Part shown: piece after piece, positions 26,001-41,000 of the stretch
How positions within the stretch are numbered: position 1 is the stretch's first letter
How the letters are laid out: every line of letters begins with the position of its first letter
NCBI RefSeq assembly: GCF_964355755.1
Contig: NC_092671.1
Location: 35,421,304-35,481,303, forward strand
Source of the DNA: Antedon mediterranea
Taxonomy: Eukaryota > Echinodermata > Crinoidea > Comatulida > Antedonidae
Direction: 5' to 3'
Length of the DNA stretch: 60,000 nt
Position numbers and translations under genes: made by a program
The notes under the pieces: model-generated
Databases searched by the model: none
What the model saw: only the letters and a program-made list of their open reading frames with translations
Told to the model about the DNA's origin: nothing

Positions 26001-29000
26001 TATCAGTCCTTCCTCCAAGCTTCTTAACCTTCAAGGCGAGAGACTAATTACGCTTCTCAAGTGGTCACATGGAAAATATTTTTTAAACCTCCAGAATTAA
26101 TAAAGCCTTGTCTACACTATCAAACTTTATGTGACAAAAATATGGACATGGTGATGTCATATCATTATCATATTTGGGCATATCACTACCATATTTTGGC
26201 ATCACACTTGTTTTTTCACAAAAGTTTGATAGTGTAGACAGAGCTCAAAGCTTGGTTTCCACTAGGACGCAATGCAAGGACGTAACGCAATGCAAATTGA
26301 TTTGATCTTAAACGATGGATTATTCAAACATTTGCGTGTGATTGGTCAACTCCCTTGTGTTGCATCTACATCCTTGCTTTATGTCCTAATGGGAACCAAG
26401 CTTAAGGTGCTAATTTGACAGAATAATAAGACAGAAATCCTCTACCGCTTGTTCCTTACGTATCAATATTAAAAATTAACACTTGAGCTAGGGGAAACAT
26501 ACAAATTTGATTTTAAAAATCTTTAATATGGCCACGGGAATTTACTGACATTTTTGCCAATTTTTCATACTGGAGTCACATTGGGTAACTTCAAAATTAG
26601 ATTTCTATGTAAAATCTGACAATCAACTCAGAGATAATGGAATAAAACCGGATGTGAAATACCTGGAACATAGTTACTTTGGAAGTATTGATGCAAGACT
26701 TGCAGTAATCAGGCAGGGTTAGATGACTTTTTACTGAGTCAGCATGTTAAACCATCCATTTTATTTGATAACTACACACTCATACCACATGACTCATTCA
26801 CCTTTATTTTTTCATCATTTATCACTCATCAGTCGCATCTTCAATCGCAGACAACTGACTGTCTTTGGTTGATGTTCTCATTTTTAAAATACAAGTTACA
26901 CTAGCAACTTAAGGTAAATTGTAAACAGTTTGAGAAGATTTGTAGTGACAGAGGTCAAATGTCAATATCCACTACTCAATGCTGAAGAAAGTCTTTTGAC
27001 TTTAGTACAGTAAAGATAGAACATTTTATTATTGGTAATTTACTAGCTCATAGAATAGAAGTGCTGTTATAGAGTATCAACATTCAACTTAAAAAATGAT
27101 TCTTAAATCAAACAACAGTGAGTCATACAGTACCGGACAGAATTATTGCAGATTTTGAACGCATTCAACGCATTGTTAAAGTGTTGACAACGCGTTGAAA
27201 CTGCGTTGTCCGTTGGCGTTGAAAGTGTTGAGTTCGTTGAACTGTTTATTCAACCAACACAATGTGTTGCGTTGAGTTTGCGTTGAAATAACGAACAATT
27301 GGATTCGTATGGTATTTACAGATTGCCAGAGTGTATTAGTAGTAGTAGTATAAAATACAGTATTACAAATATTTAAGAAAACAAAAATAATGTGTATTTT
27401 TCCGCGGAAACCTAGCTTAATATATTACACTAGGCTAGGCCTACTACTAACGAGTAGGCCCCGTGTGTATATGAGCCGCGTCTGCCATCGCAGTTAAAAG
27501 TAGTGGTCATGTCCTCAATTACTGTGTGCCTATATTAACTGGAGTATTAAATACCAAAGTTAAGGCGGCGGTGAATCTTGGAGGCTAGGTCACATCGTAA
27601 TTAATTATTTCCAAACTAAAAACTTCGCAGTACTGTACTACATTTTTCTCGATTATTTATAAAAACAACGTAGCCTACACCCGCCGCCATGGAAGGCAAC
27701 AATACACCACCAACATAACGATCCAGCATGGTCGTCGGACGTCGTCCTTTTCACGCATGCTTTTCGTGACGTGAGGGACGAACTGATCGAAAGGTGAAGA
27801 GTTCATTCATTATGAAATATTACGCGTAATAATTAAAAGGGAAAAAATCGTTTAGTTTTATTATTATCCATAAATATATCATTATCATGTATTATATTAT
27901 AAATTAATTATTGTGATGCCTAACGTAACCCATGCAGAGAAAAGCGTTAAATATAATAACCAAGAAATAGGAATGACCAATTTGATGACAATAGGCAATG
28001 TTAGGCGTTTTCTTTAAAATCAAAACCTGTGCCATACCATATTATTCACGCCAAGGTGTAACCCACAAATATTTGAATAACCAAACAATTCAGAATAAAG
28101 AACCACTTTATTCTGATGCAAGACAATATATTATTACAGGCGAGGTTTAGGCGTTTTCTCTTTAACATACTATTACTATTGTTTCTTAATATAATTATAT
28201 TGGCCTCCTCCTGAAACTGTATGAATGGGATGGGAGTTGCGAGAATATGCAAGAGAACAGCCAACATTTTAATCATTTTACAGTGTGATGCTTTTCAAAA
28301 CGCGCAACGTTTTCAACGCGTTCAACGCTATGGGATTCAATTGTTTAACGTCGTCAATGAACGGTCAACGGGTTCAACACATTCAACACGCTCTATTGTT
28401 AACGTATTCAAAACGCTTGTTGTACGATTTATAAAGATTTAAATTGGTTCATGGATGGGTGTCGGACACGTCAAATTTTTTAGTTCTTTCAAATTACATT
28501 ACAACAAACAATGGGACAATTATAAAATAAAAACCAAAATAGAGAAACAATATTTTAACTTTATCTCTTGAATCTCGAACAGCTAAAAAATGTAGGCCTA
28601 AATAAAATTAATTACTTCGTCGTCATTAACGATCGTTAAATACGTCATAACACACGTGGTGTTTTTCTTGAGGAAACCAGGGTGGCGGCCTCGTGTGTTG
28701 ATGTCAGTAATTTCCACGTTGTTTGATTTTACGACGTGAGATCGTGTTTTCCCCCGGAAGGCCTACAGTACAGTGTTAACTGTTAGACTTGGCATCGACC
28801 TTATTATTCGATGTTTTCCTTCACTAAACACTGGGAAATATCACTGTGTGTTTTATTTGGTAACTGTCCGTTCAATACTTAAAAATATATCTAAGCTTCA
28901 AATATATTTTATTTATATTAAAATATCTGGTAGTGACTGCCGATGGGTATTTTGCCTGTTGTTGTTACTGATCGTTCAGGCGTGCAATCGGCCAGTCTAG

Positions 29001-32000
29001 TGCTGCAGCAGCTAGCGTTGAAATAACTAATTGTTTACTTGACATGCTGATAACGTTGACGTTGAATAAACAACTAAACGTTGAAAGCCGTTCAACGCAA
29101 CGCAAACACAACGCAACGACAACGTGTTGAATGCGTTGGGATTTTTGCAATAATTCTGTCCTGTACTGTACTACTACTTAAAAACAACTGCTGAACCTTT
29201 TAAAATACAGTATAGCTACAGTACATGGCGTAATAGTACAGGCATTAGGCTACAGTAGCATGTTAGGCTCTGTCTACATTATTAAACTAGAAAGCCACTC
29301 CGAGAGTGCATACCTCCGCCTACTGTAAAATTCTCGTACATAAGATTTCTCCGGTGAAAAAAAAAATATATATTTGTCTGTGTCTTAATGCTGTTTGTGA
29401 TTTAGGCTAATTTCACTACAAGCATGTGTATGCGAGTTGGTGTAATGGTTATGTAACAAGCCTTTCAATTAACAATAGCTTCAGTTGACTAACATTGGAA
29501 CAGCAACGCGAAAATCAAACGAGTGAATTTGAAAAGAAAAAGGTTTTTTAAACTACTCGCATCAAAAAACGTGGATTGGTAAAGATCGTGTAATTACTTT
29601 TTGAGTAATCCTGCTAACAAACAAACAAACAAACAAACAAACAGACAGACGCGATCGATTACATATATCTCCTTGGCGGAGGTAAACTAGTTTGACAAAA
29701 AAAGTATGCCAAGCCTAAATATGGTAGTGATATGTCCAAATATGGTAGTGACATGACATCATCATGTCCATGGGCACATCACTTTTTTTGTCACATAAAG
29801 TTTGATAGTGTAGACAGAACTTTAGATTCATTGGTTTGAGAGCTGTATGTGCCATATTGATTGTACCCTAATCTCTGTCTACACTATCAAACTAGTTTGA
29901 TAAAAAAAGTGTGATGTCCAAATATGGTAGTTATATGATATCATGTCCATTATGGGCACATCACATTTTGCTGTCACATAAAGTTTTATAATAATAAATA
30001 ACTTTATTGAACATACGCCTTTAATAGTGTCGACAGAGGTTAGGCAAAATAAAACTTTTATTGCATCCTTTGAATGGGACATAAAGTCGTTGTTCCCATA
30101 TACAATGCACTATGGGTACCGAGGGACTGTAAAGGGCCTAATATGAATTTTCTCAACTGAGGACAGACAATATTGTAGATTTACATTTGAAGAAGAAGGT
30201 TGCCTAAAAATGAAATCCGAACATTGAAATCACGAAAAACTATGTTCACACTACAGTACAAATGACCTGAAATACTTATTAAATTTGATCGCATCAAATG
30301 AACCCCCAATAATTAATGACACTGTGTAATTTTAAACAATAATATATAAATCAGTCAAAAGAAACTGGCAGGTTTTGTACAGTATTTTCAATATCACCCT
30401 GTATTGATCACTGGTAATAAACTAAATTCAATCATGGACATTATGTTTCTGTGTTATTAAGTTAAATATGGCCTAGAATTGATTTCACTCCGATTCAATG
30501 GTATAGTAAATTGAATTTAATATATTATGTTTGAACATCAACAGACATCAATATTTGCCTCTCAAATTGGATACGTCAGATTTAGCATCTAGCTTTAGCC
30601 TCAAGCTAAAACATTTAGTTTGTAGAATTGAAAGAAAGAGTAACATTAACATAGCAACATTTACAGTGGGATGTACTACTGTACAGTCTATAAGAAGCTA
30701 GGGTGGATTAAAACGTACATGAGAACTTAATGAGTATTACTGTAGTTACCTCCACTACAGAGAAGTTAAACATTTAGTTTAAACAGGTAGAAAGAATCAA
30801 AAGAAAGAGTAACATAGCAACATGTACAGTGGGACTAACTGTACTGTAGGGTGGATTAAAAACGTACATGAGAACACAATGAGTATTAACTGTTAGTTAC
30901 CGCTACTACAGAGAAGTTATACAGCACCTCTGCCTAGGATAATACGTTTTCATCCCTGTCTGTTTATTGGTTTATCAATTTGGGCTGAACATTAATTTAA
31001 AACAATCTTCTATACATTGAAATAAAATATTATAATACATTTTAAATATTTGTTTAGAAATATACATTTTTAGTACAAATGTTAAAACATTTTAAGTCTA
31101 GTATTACTGTAAAGTCACCTCCCCTAATTATTAATTTAAAATACACCTCTGTAAAATAATAATAAATTTGGACTTTTAAGCGCATAATGCATATTAAGCC
31201 TCTATGCTCTTCACATAAAAATAATACATGAAATAAATAAAATAAAAAGAGCTGTATGCAAGTAAATATTTCTTGAAAAATTTTATCATGAAATGCCAAT
31301 AAACATATTTAAATCCAGAAATAACAAATAAAATGTTTACAGTTTTTTGTAGCAACATTTTAATACAAATAACTCCATGTACAACAATTTACCTCTGTAA
31401 TGTGTAAAGTTATTATTGTCAGAAAGGAAGATACTAGTTTCATTTTCAAATTCATATACAAAATTAATTTCCCTTGCAATTTACAAAAGAAGGAAAATCT
31501 TTAATAACATTCAACAGTCGCTGCGTATTGATTTGTAAAAATCAAATGAAAGTCTTCATAAGATTTCAAACTGAACGAACAACGAACAATAAAAATTGAT
31601 TATACTAGGCTCAGAGAATTAGTTAATAGCGATGAACTAAAATTTCTATGAAGGTACAACGCACGGATTGCCAGTGGCGTTCATTTCATAGATTAAGCAT
31701 CTAGTAGCAAATTTAAGCATTTCATTGGCAATATAACCTTTGATATTTTAACTTTCTTCTGAAAAACAAAAATCAACTAAAGTTATTACTATCATGCCTG
31801 AATTACTTTACAAGATTCTTGAAAGAAAACATTTGAAATTCAATTATTCATTTAAAGCTTTGTCCACATTATAGTATATCAAACTAGTTTTATAAAAAAA
31901 AGTGTGATATGCCTATTGGTAGTGATATGCCTAAATATGGTAGTGATATGCCTAAATATGGTAGTGATATGCCTAAATATGGTAGTGATTGCTTAAACAT

Positions 32001-35000
32001 GGTAGTGATATGCCTAAATATGGTAGTGATATGACATCATTATGTCCATATACTGTATGGGCACATCACATTTTTTGTAACAAAATTTGATAGTGTACAC
32101 AGGGCTTTACAGCAATTGTGGCTATTTCGCAATATTATTATAAGGTGAGTACATGTATTTTTCCATATTTCATGAGCTATTTAAACCAATCTTGTACTAA
32201 CTACTATAGTGAGGAAAACACAAGTCTCATCATATTGTACTGGTATTCAATAACATTAGCATCAACAGTATGTGATCATGTACTGTAGGTGAATTTAGAG
32301 TGATTTCTAAGACCCCATTTAAATGCATTCCAGGAAGTTTTATAAACACTTTGGAACATTATGTGTACACCCGGAGTCCTAAGCATCTATATTTTGGAGA
32401 AGACGGGAAGGGTCATATAAGCTATATTTAGCTTTCTAACCGACCCATAACATCAAGCAAGCAAGTATCAAGCAAGTAAAACACATTATCGTCTACTTTA
32501 CACTGAATTGTAAACGTTATGTCAAATTATTATCAATTTTTATATTTAATACTAGTCATAGGAATACATGGTAAAGAAGTTACAGATCCAATCATGGCTT
32601 TTCTCTCAATATTATCATTTATCAAATCTATTTACGATAATTGCCAATTTGGATGTTTCAACCTTCCCAATTATATACTGTGAAGATGGCAATCTGTTGA
32701 CAAGAAAACAGTACAGTACAGTACAGTACACACACAAAACAAAAACCTTCAGAAAAGTCTTCAGAACAAGTGTCTTGTTTCACTGTGTGAAAGTGTCTCG
32801 TCAGGATTTGGACCAAGAAACATGGGATTGGTATAACCATGGAACTATATTATTTAGTACCATGGGTAAACTGATAGCGGGCTATAATACCATACAGCAA
32901 TATGTTGTTTGAAGGTTTGCATGGCGAAATCAAATGTTGATATAAAGTTTGCGGTACAACACGTATAATAGTTCTGAAAAGAACTGTTGAGTTCCTCAAT
33001 GTTTGATTTTTCCCAGGAGTGATAATTTTTTATCAAATATCAACTGTGCCATAGTGAGCAAGGCTTTATATATTTATTTAGAATTAATTAAGTATTGAAA
33101 GAAAAAAAGTATCTGAATAAACTGAAAACCACAAGCCTTTAATCTTGTTCTAACTGAATTTCAATACAGGATAATTTATAGAAATATTCCCTCTTAGCCT
33201 TAGAGGATATGTACTGTAGGTTATTTAAGGTCAACCTCCAAATTATGGGGAGTTAAATATGAATAAGAAAGTAGTAATTTTATTGAATCTCATACTGTAA
33301 CTTATTTCCAATTCCTTCTAAATTTAGAATTCCAATTTAGTATCACCACTGGGCCTAGATCAATAATCTTAGCTTTACAAGGCCAAGATATTTTATGTAT
33401 AAGTAATTTAATTCATTCATTCATGTTAACATGAATTTATTAAAAAGGCTTGGACGAAGCGTTCAGAATTTAAAGTTTAAGCCAAAAGATAATTCATACT
33501 CATCTGCTGAAAATAATTAGAGCAATGAACACCTGAATACAAATTACACAAACCAACCATTTGTGGAGAGGGATGTTCAATGAACATTTCTACTTGAGTT
33601 ATATCTCGCTCTTCGAGGTGAAAGGGCTAGTGTCAGTTTATCCAGGTAGGCTAGGTTTGAAAAAGACTACAGTATTCAAATTTAAACTCTGTCTACACTA
33701 TCAAACTTTATGTGATAAAAAATGTGATGTGTTCATATATGAACAATAACATGATGATGTCATATCACTGCCATATTTGAGCATCACTACCATATTTGAG
33801 CATCACTACCATATTTGGACATATCACACTATTTTTGTCAAACTATAGTAGTTTGATAAGTGTAGACAGAGCTTTAGTATTTCTATTCAGATGAAGCAGA
33901 ATGTGGTTAATAGAAAGAGGAAATTGTAATCGAATAGTTTAAGCTTTTAAATGCTTAAACAAGGAAATTAAGATCAAGTACAAAGATACGGCACTTTAGA
34001 ATTTCTAAAATTATTGAGGTTGTACACCTTCCAGTATTATACCGAATTATCAATCAATTTGCAGTGTTCTGTACTTCTAGATTCACTGAAGTGTTTTAAG
34101 CTCTTTAGGTAAAATGGGATACAACTGATACCAATTGATAAATTACAGTCATAAGACTAATTAACGAGAAGGCTAATAAGATTAATTAACGAAGGAAGTT
34201 TGAAACGAAAGCATCGTAAACTGATCAGTGATAATACAAAAGCATGTACAGGAATTTTTTAGTATTTTACTTTCTCGGTGATAGTTGAAAACTCTTAGAT
34301 GAAAAAGAAAAGAAATTAACATATTAATTAAGCTTAACACAAAATTTTAATTTGCACTTTGGATGAGTTAGGTTGTCCTCACAAACATACAGTAATGAGC
34401 ACATACAGTATGTTAAAATATGAACGCAAATTCATGCCATCTTAAAGGGTCTTTCACACATGTTCCGGTCCAGCGTTGGCAAATCAAATCAAATGTCAAT
34501 GTTTCGTTTTCACAACACTCTACGTGGCTATGCAGGCTCAATCTATATGCATGTAGCTGCGTAAAAACGTAACATTGACGTTCAATTTGCTTTTTCACGC
34601 CAGAAAATGTGTGAATGAAAGACCATTAGGAACTGAAGTACTGTACATGTTTACAGTAATGAGTACATTTACTATCATACAGTATACAATATGTACAGAA
34701 TACACTATTACACAGTGTACTGACCCTGATACTTACAGCTAAAGAAGACGGCTGTTTCCATGCTATAAGGCCTACACCACCAGTCAGTAAAACCTGAAAG
34801 AAAATATTCCAGTTTGTTATAAATTTCTGTTACAAAAAAAAGTAGTTCCACATTTGAGGCTGTGAGCCTAAAAAAAAGAAATAGCAATCTTTACTAAAGC
34901 CTGGTTTCCATAAAATCGCTACACCGTTTCCATTGAAATCGCTACACGCGCAGATGTCGCCGACGCGCATCGGGGAGGTCTCCCCGATTCATCGCAGACA

Positions 35001-38000
35001 AATCGGCAAAGTTAAATTCAACTTTGCCGGCGATGAGTCGTATACGCGTGTACCAAAGAATATGTAGCGCTCGCGTACTAGATCCCCGATAAATTCTAGC
35101 GTTTCCATAGAATCGCTACGCTCTGTCGGCGACACGGTGTAGCGATTTTATGGAAACCAGGCTTAAGACATCAGGAATGGAAATTTCAATGCTGCACACA
35201 TGGACTTTCTGAGTTGAGTTAATCACAGTAATGGTGAAGCTCTGTGTACACTATCAAACTAGTTTGACAACAAAACTGTGATGTGCTCAAATATGGTAGT
35301 GATATGCCCAAATATGGTAGTGATATGACATCATCATGTCCATATAGGGGCACATTACAGTTTGTTGTCACATATAGTTTGATAGTGTAGGCAGAGCTTA
35401 AGAAAAGCATAAAACATTCCCATGTATGTGACTCTGTAGGCTTCACAGAGTACATTCACACTGGCTTGGTACTGTGCAAGTTTTACCAATAAAACTTATT
35501 GTGTAGCTTGGTATAGGCCTCCATCCAGTTACATTACTGGGATGTTCGCACAGGAGTTAAACTACAGTATACTGTACTACCAGCAACTCCCCGGTACTAC
35601 TGTGATATTCTGTTTGTAAAGTCTTACAAGATACTTTACAGTACCAAAAACAGTTCAATGCAATTTCTGGGACATTTCTGTACATGTTTTAATCCTTACA
35701 ATGTTAAATAAAAATGTATAATTCTAATTGAAATTGTTATTATTGACCAATACAGCACTTTCAATTGGTTTGTAAATTCAAATGATTATGAAAACCATTT
35801 ACTAGAACCTCTTTAAATAGTTTCAATTCACAGGTGTGAATATCCATCCATATCTTGCATGATTTATATGAAATCATAGATATTGATATTATAATGAGCA
35901 TGAAATTAAAAATAGAAATATTAATATCATACTGGATGTTTGGTGTACAGCACAGTACATGATAATTGGAAGAAATTAACGCCATTTTAATAATACTGTA
36001 TATTTCTCTGTACAAAGCAAAGGTTCTTCATCATGTGATAATGATATTCACTATCTATTCTTATGAAGGATAAATTTAATTCAATCAATCATAACTATAA
36101 TGCACTGTTATTTAAAAATGTTCCCTAAAGCATGGCTTAAAAAAAAACTGTAGGCTGGATTAATCAACAGTTAAATTTATAGTAAAATACATTAATTATT
36201 AAATTATCTGAAAATCTTTTTTTTTTATCAATGAATACTGTAAGGAGGCAATGGTGACCACTGTTGAAACCCATTATGATCTACAGAAGTTACTTTACAA
36301 CAAAATAGTTGGTCTCAGATGGTCTCAGCATGGAAAAATATATTTTTTTACATTTTTTAAATTTATTTATTTTTTATTTAACCTTATTTATAGACAGTGA
36401 CCATAAACAACATATGCTGTCAATCATGATGGTTATGATAAGTTTCTGTGTGTGACAGTGGATGTGTGTATACTACTACTACTACTACTACAGTACTACT
36501 ACTGTAGTATGCTGAGGTATTCCCAGTACTCATTTTGAAAGATGTACTTTACTAAAGTGCACATGACCCAGATGTGTATACAGTTGTCCTTATCCGAGAA
36601 GACTTGTTCTATTTATTTACTTCAATAATTTGTAATAATCTGCAATATGCCTAGTCTTTCCTCAACACAATACATTAAGTTTTAGTTTAAGTCATGTGTG
36701 CTCTGTTATATTTTTGTTGTGATGATGTTCAGTATAACTCTATATTATTTTATAATTGTTACATGTATGTAGTGTATCAAAACGACACATTTCCAATTGA
36801 ATGTTTTGTGTGTATGTAATTAGACAATAAAAGTTTTTTGAATTTTGAATAACCATGGAGCGAGTGAGGCTCGAACCATTACCGATGTTATGGCTAGGTA
36901 TTACGGTTCCACTGTCTTAACCGCTTGGCCACTAACTTGCTACATGGTCTAGCAATGTACTGTTGTTACTGACCATTTTTCTTCGCTGGTGTACTGTGAC
37001 TAGCCCTTTTCTTTTGAGGTGAGCAAGTGCGAACACACTCCTAAACTGCCTTTGAGGAGTGTGATTTACCTGTACAACACAATTAAATTTGGTAAAATTC
37101 TAGTCTACTGTACACACAAAAATACAAACAGCACACCTACAGTACAGCACTTCTGAATGTATTGAAGTGTGCAATTTTAAAAAGACAACGCCTGTGTAAC
37201 TAGTCTTTGTGCTCTAGTATACTATAATTGTCACAAAAAACTCAACTAATCAATGTTAATTAATATGATTACCTGAAAACCAGAAAAGTGTAAATAGACC
37301 CCAGGGAATAATTAGACCATACATCCTTCAGGTTAAGAGCAAGGCTAAGCCTAGAAAAGTAATTTGGTTCAATAATAGATATAATATGTTATAATCTGCA
37401 AACTGCCTAATTTGATTCAGCTTCCTTTTATGTTAGCTTAATCAGGCTTGCCTTTTGTAATTAGATACAGTATACAGTAATGATAGGATGTGAAACATTG
37501 GTATGGTTTGAAAATTAGATACCTGAGTTCAAGTATAAAGTGTCTTTATTACTGTCTACAGTCTTAATTATCTACGGCATTTGCCATCTTTATGAGACGT
37601 TTTATTGCTGGAACATGGTTTAATTGCTGGTATGATAAATAGAACTTAACAACTAGCCATTAAAATATATTGGCGGCCATTTTTATGAGCTTGTTAAAAA
37701 ATGTCAAATTATTTTTGATATAATTGATACTGTATACGTCTATCTACCTTTACTGTATACACATTTTGACTTTACTTTTTTACTTAAAAAATACTAAATT
37801 TAACCTTATTTATAAAGGGTGACCCTAAACAGCATATGCTGACAATCAAGGGGCCCCTCATGATGAGTTATGATAAGTGTCTGTAGAGTGACAGTGGCTG
37901 TGGTTAACCCCTACTCGTCTTGGTCTTGAACGATGTACAGTACTACTGTAGGTTCTGGAGAGTGATGGTGTAATGGTAATATCGGACTAGCATGTGATAG

Positions 38001-41000
38001 GCATGGGTTCGAGGTTATCTGTACCATACTAATTGCATCCTTAGGCAAGATACTGTACTTTACTCTCATTGCCTAATCTGGTAGGCGCTGCACTGCTGGC
38101 TGCCGTGGGTCCGTGGAGGGCCTAATCCTAATTTCCTCACTGAGGACAAATATTAATACAAATACAAATACAAAGTGCACATGAGCCAGATGTGTACACT
38201 GGACCTATGGTTTATAGTCCTTATCCGAAAAGACTTGTTCTACCACCAGAACCATAGCGAGTGAGCTTCGAACACATTGCTGATGTTATGGCTACGTATT
38301 ACGGTTCCGCTGTTGATTAAACTCAACAATACACAATATTGTTTTGACTATATTAATGTCTGTTCACATGCTTTGCTGAAAATTGGTTACAGTAGACCAT
38401 GGAAATGTTCATGTTTACTATATAAATGTCTGTTCACATGCTTTGCTGAAAATTGTTTAGACCAAGAAATGTTCATGTTGTGAATATTAATGTCTATTCA
38501 CATGCTTTACTGAAAGTTGTTTAGACCAAGAAATGTTCATGTGAATATTAATGTCTATTCACATGCTTTACTGAAAGTTGTTAATGTTAGACCACCAAGA
38601 AATAATGTTCATGTTTTGGTCTATATATAAAGCAACATACTTTTATCAGATACAGTAAACCAAAGTTCATTGTGTATGTGCAAAAAGGATTAATGTATAC
38701 AACACACATATCCGGGTACTTAACATAAAAGCTACTTTTAAAAGATTTTAAAGTAATTTCATTGTCATGTTGTCAATGATAAAGATTTACAAACAATACA
38801 CTGTATTTAGATAAGTCATATATATTATTGAAAACAAATCCCTTTTACTAGATAAATTCACCTCAAGATTCATTCAAGAAGGTGCAATATGTTTTGAACT
38901 AAATATACAGCCAACCATACGTGTAGTACAGTCAACACCCGAATACCGAAAACCTTTGGGCTGACCAAACATGTTTGGTTTTCCTGAATGTCTGATATTC
39001 AGAATGAGTTTTTAATGTTAAAAATGAAATTGGGACCAGACAAGAAAAGTCTGGTTTTTGGGGAGTTTCTAGTTTTTAGAGAGTCTGGTTGGGAGAGTTG
39101 ACTGTCATACTAACAGTATCAATACTATAGGTGACAGTTGGGTCACAAATGTTGAAGTAATTTAACAATTAATGTTTTTGGAGCCTGTTAATTAGATAGT
39201 AGTACTGTACTTTATTTAAAAATTATGTGGCACAAAAACAGTACCGGTATTTTAACATGCTTTCTTCTTCGTTAAAAGAAACAGACTTTTCATAATAATA
39301 TTGATGGTCTGACATTATTATATTGGACCAGTATCTACTGTAAATATTCAATTTTGTTGCTTATTTAACCTCGCTACGGCTGTAACAGAAAACCTGATCA
39401 TGAACCTATTGATTCATGCTGTGTTATTCTACTACCAGTACCAATACTTAATTATATAATTGCATTTATTTTACAATGAAGTTACTTAGTACAGTAAACA
39501 TGTTAATCAAATGTTATGTCAAAACTGTATTGCTTACAAAATAATTTAAATATTTCCTTCAAAACACTTTGTAAAATATTGATAGTATTCTTATTTTTTT
39601 TAATCAATTTTAAACAGAAAAGATTATTTAGTATTTTTACTGTTATTTTTTATTTTCTATGAAAGACAAGAGAAATAAATGTTACTTTGATTGATTGATT
39701 GATTGATTGAGTGAGTATGAGGCTTACAGTACTGTTGTGTTAGGTAGTGGTACTGTTATATGTCAGAAAAACATGATTTTTTATATGATTTGAACCAATG
39801 ACCCTAGGATTGGCAAGGGAACACCAAGCTGCAATGTCATTGAAGCCAATATCCTGTTTATTTGTAATAGCCCACAGTATTCTCCCAAAAATAGAACACC
39901 AAAAATGTTAGAAATAGTAATACTGTACAAGTTCTGCGACCTAGATAAACCAATATTGGTCTAACTATCTTAAATAAGAGGGCTACAAATAAGGCATACA
40001 GTAGTACTGTACAGTATTGGTATTAATCATACTTTACTTAGCAAACTCAATCAGGAAGATGGCAACCAGGGTTAACCCAATTCCCCAGTGAAGGCCCAAC
40101 AGCAACTATCTGTCCAGAGGGTGGCCTCTAGAAATAATTATGCATTTTGAGATAACATTTTGAATTATTAAAGCATAAGATAAATACTTTCTCAAAAAGG
40201 AAGGAGGCAATTTTGTAGGAAATCGGAAATGTCCTTATTACTTATATGAAAGACTTCCATTGTTGAGCTTATCATTATCCCCACCTGTTATGCAGATCAG
40301 GAAGTTCTTGTTCAACTGCTAATAATAATTCACATGTTTTACCATTGTGATACAGACTTTAATCATTGCTTTATTACGGTAATGTACTATTTTGAGTCCA
40401 ATGCAAAAATCTTACAAATTAGTACAAAGAACAATGGTGAAATTATTTCATTTTTGTTGGCCGATAACAAACAAAAGTTTAATGAACGCATTTTGTGAGC
40501 AATTTCCATCAAATTTGTAGACATTTTAGTTTTTACTAACACTATCATTTTTTCATACAATTTTTTTTTCTTTTTGAAAATTGATGTTAATCCTAGAGAA
40601 GATTTGTTATTTACAATGTTAGGTAGCTAAAACAAGCATTTTCTATAAAATTTGTAGACATTTAAATATCAATACGACAATTTATTCATACAATATGATT
40701 TTTTCTTTTTGTAAATCTGATGTTAATCCTAGAATTAAGAGGATTTGTAATTTACAATGTTCTGATTATAAATCAAGTGAAAGTCCCATAAATAATTCAA
40801 AACAAATGCTTTAGGATTTGAAAGGTAGGCCTAGAATTAAATCAAATGTAAGCCTCTCCACAGGTGTACCATGCCTCACAACATGAATAAAACTGTTTTA
40901 CAATGAATGATGGATGATTCATAGTTTTTTAGTACAGAAATAAAAATAAATCAAAAATATTGATAGTATTCTTATTTTTTTTTATCAATTTTAAACAGAA

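Larger units (their letters stand above)
25798..34736 (-). other. ENTREP intron 2
   Basis: This 8.9-kb intron is occupied to a large degree by the roughly 2-kb inverted-repeat element at 27,125-29,170 and several smaller elements. I see no convincing exon. The 114-codon open frame at 32,568-32,912 on the plus strand has no recognisable domain. Confidence 0.8.

Noticed and set aside
27660-27760. Possible exon around ACCCGCCGCCATGGAAGGC with a strong Kozak context
   Set aside because: The frame MEGNNTPPT* ends after nine codons, and the segment lies inside the 2-kb inverted-repeat element.
32568-32912. 114-codon plus-strand open frame
   Set aside because: It has no recognisable domain and no splice context, and lies inside an ENTREP intron.
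36850-36940. Functional tRNA gene on the minus strand
   Set aside because: The A and B boxes are present, but the cloverleaf is not complete and the same block recurs in other SINE copies.
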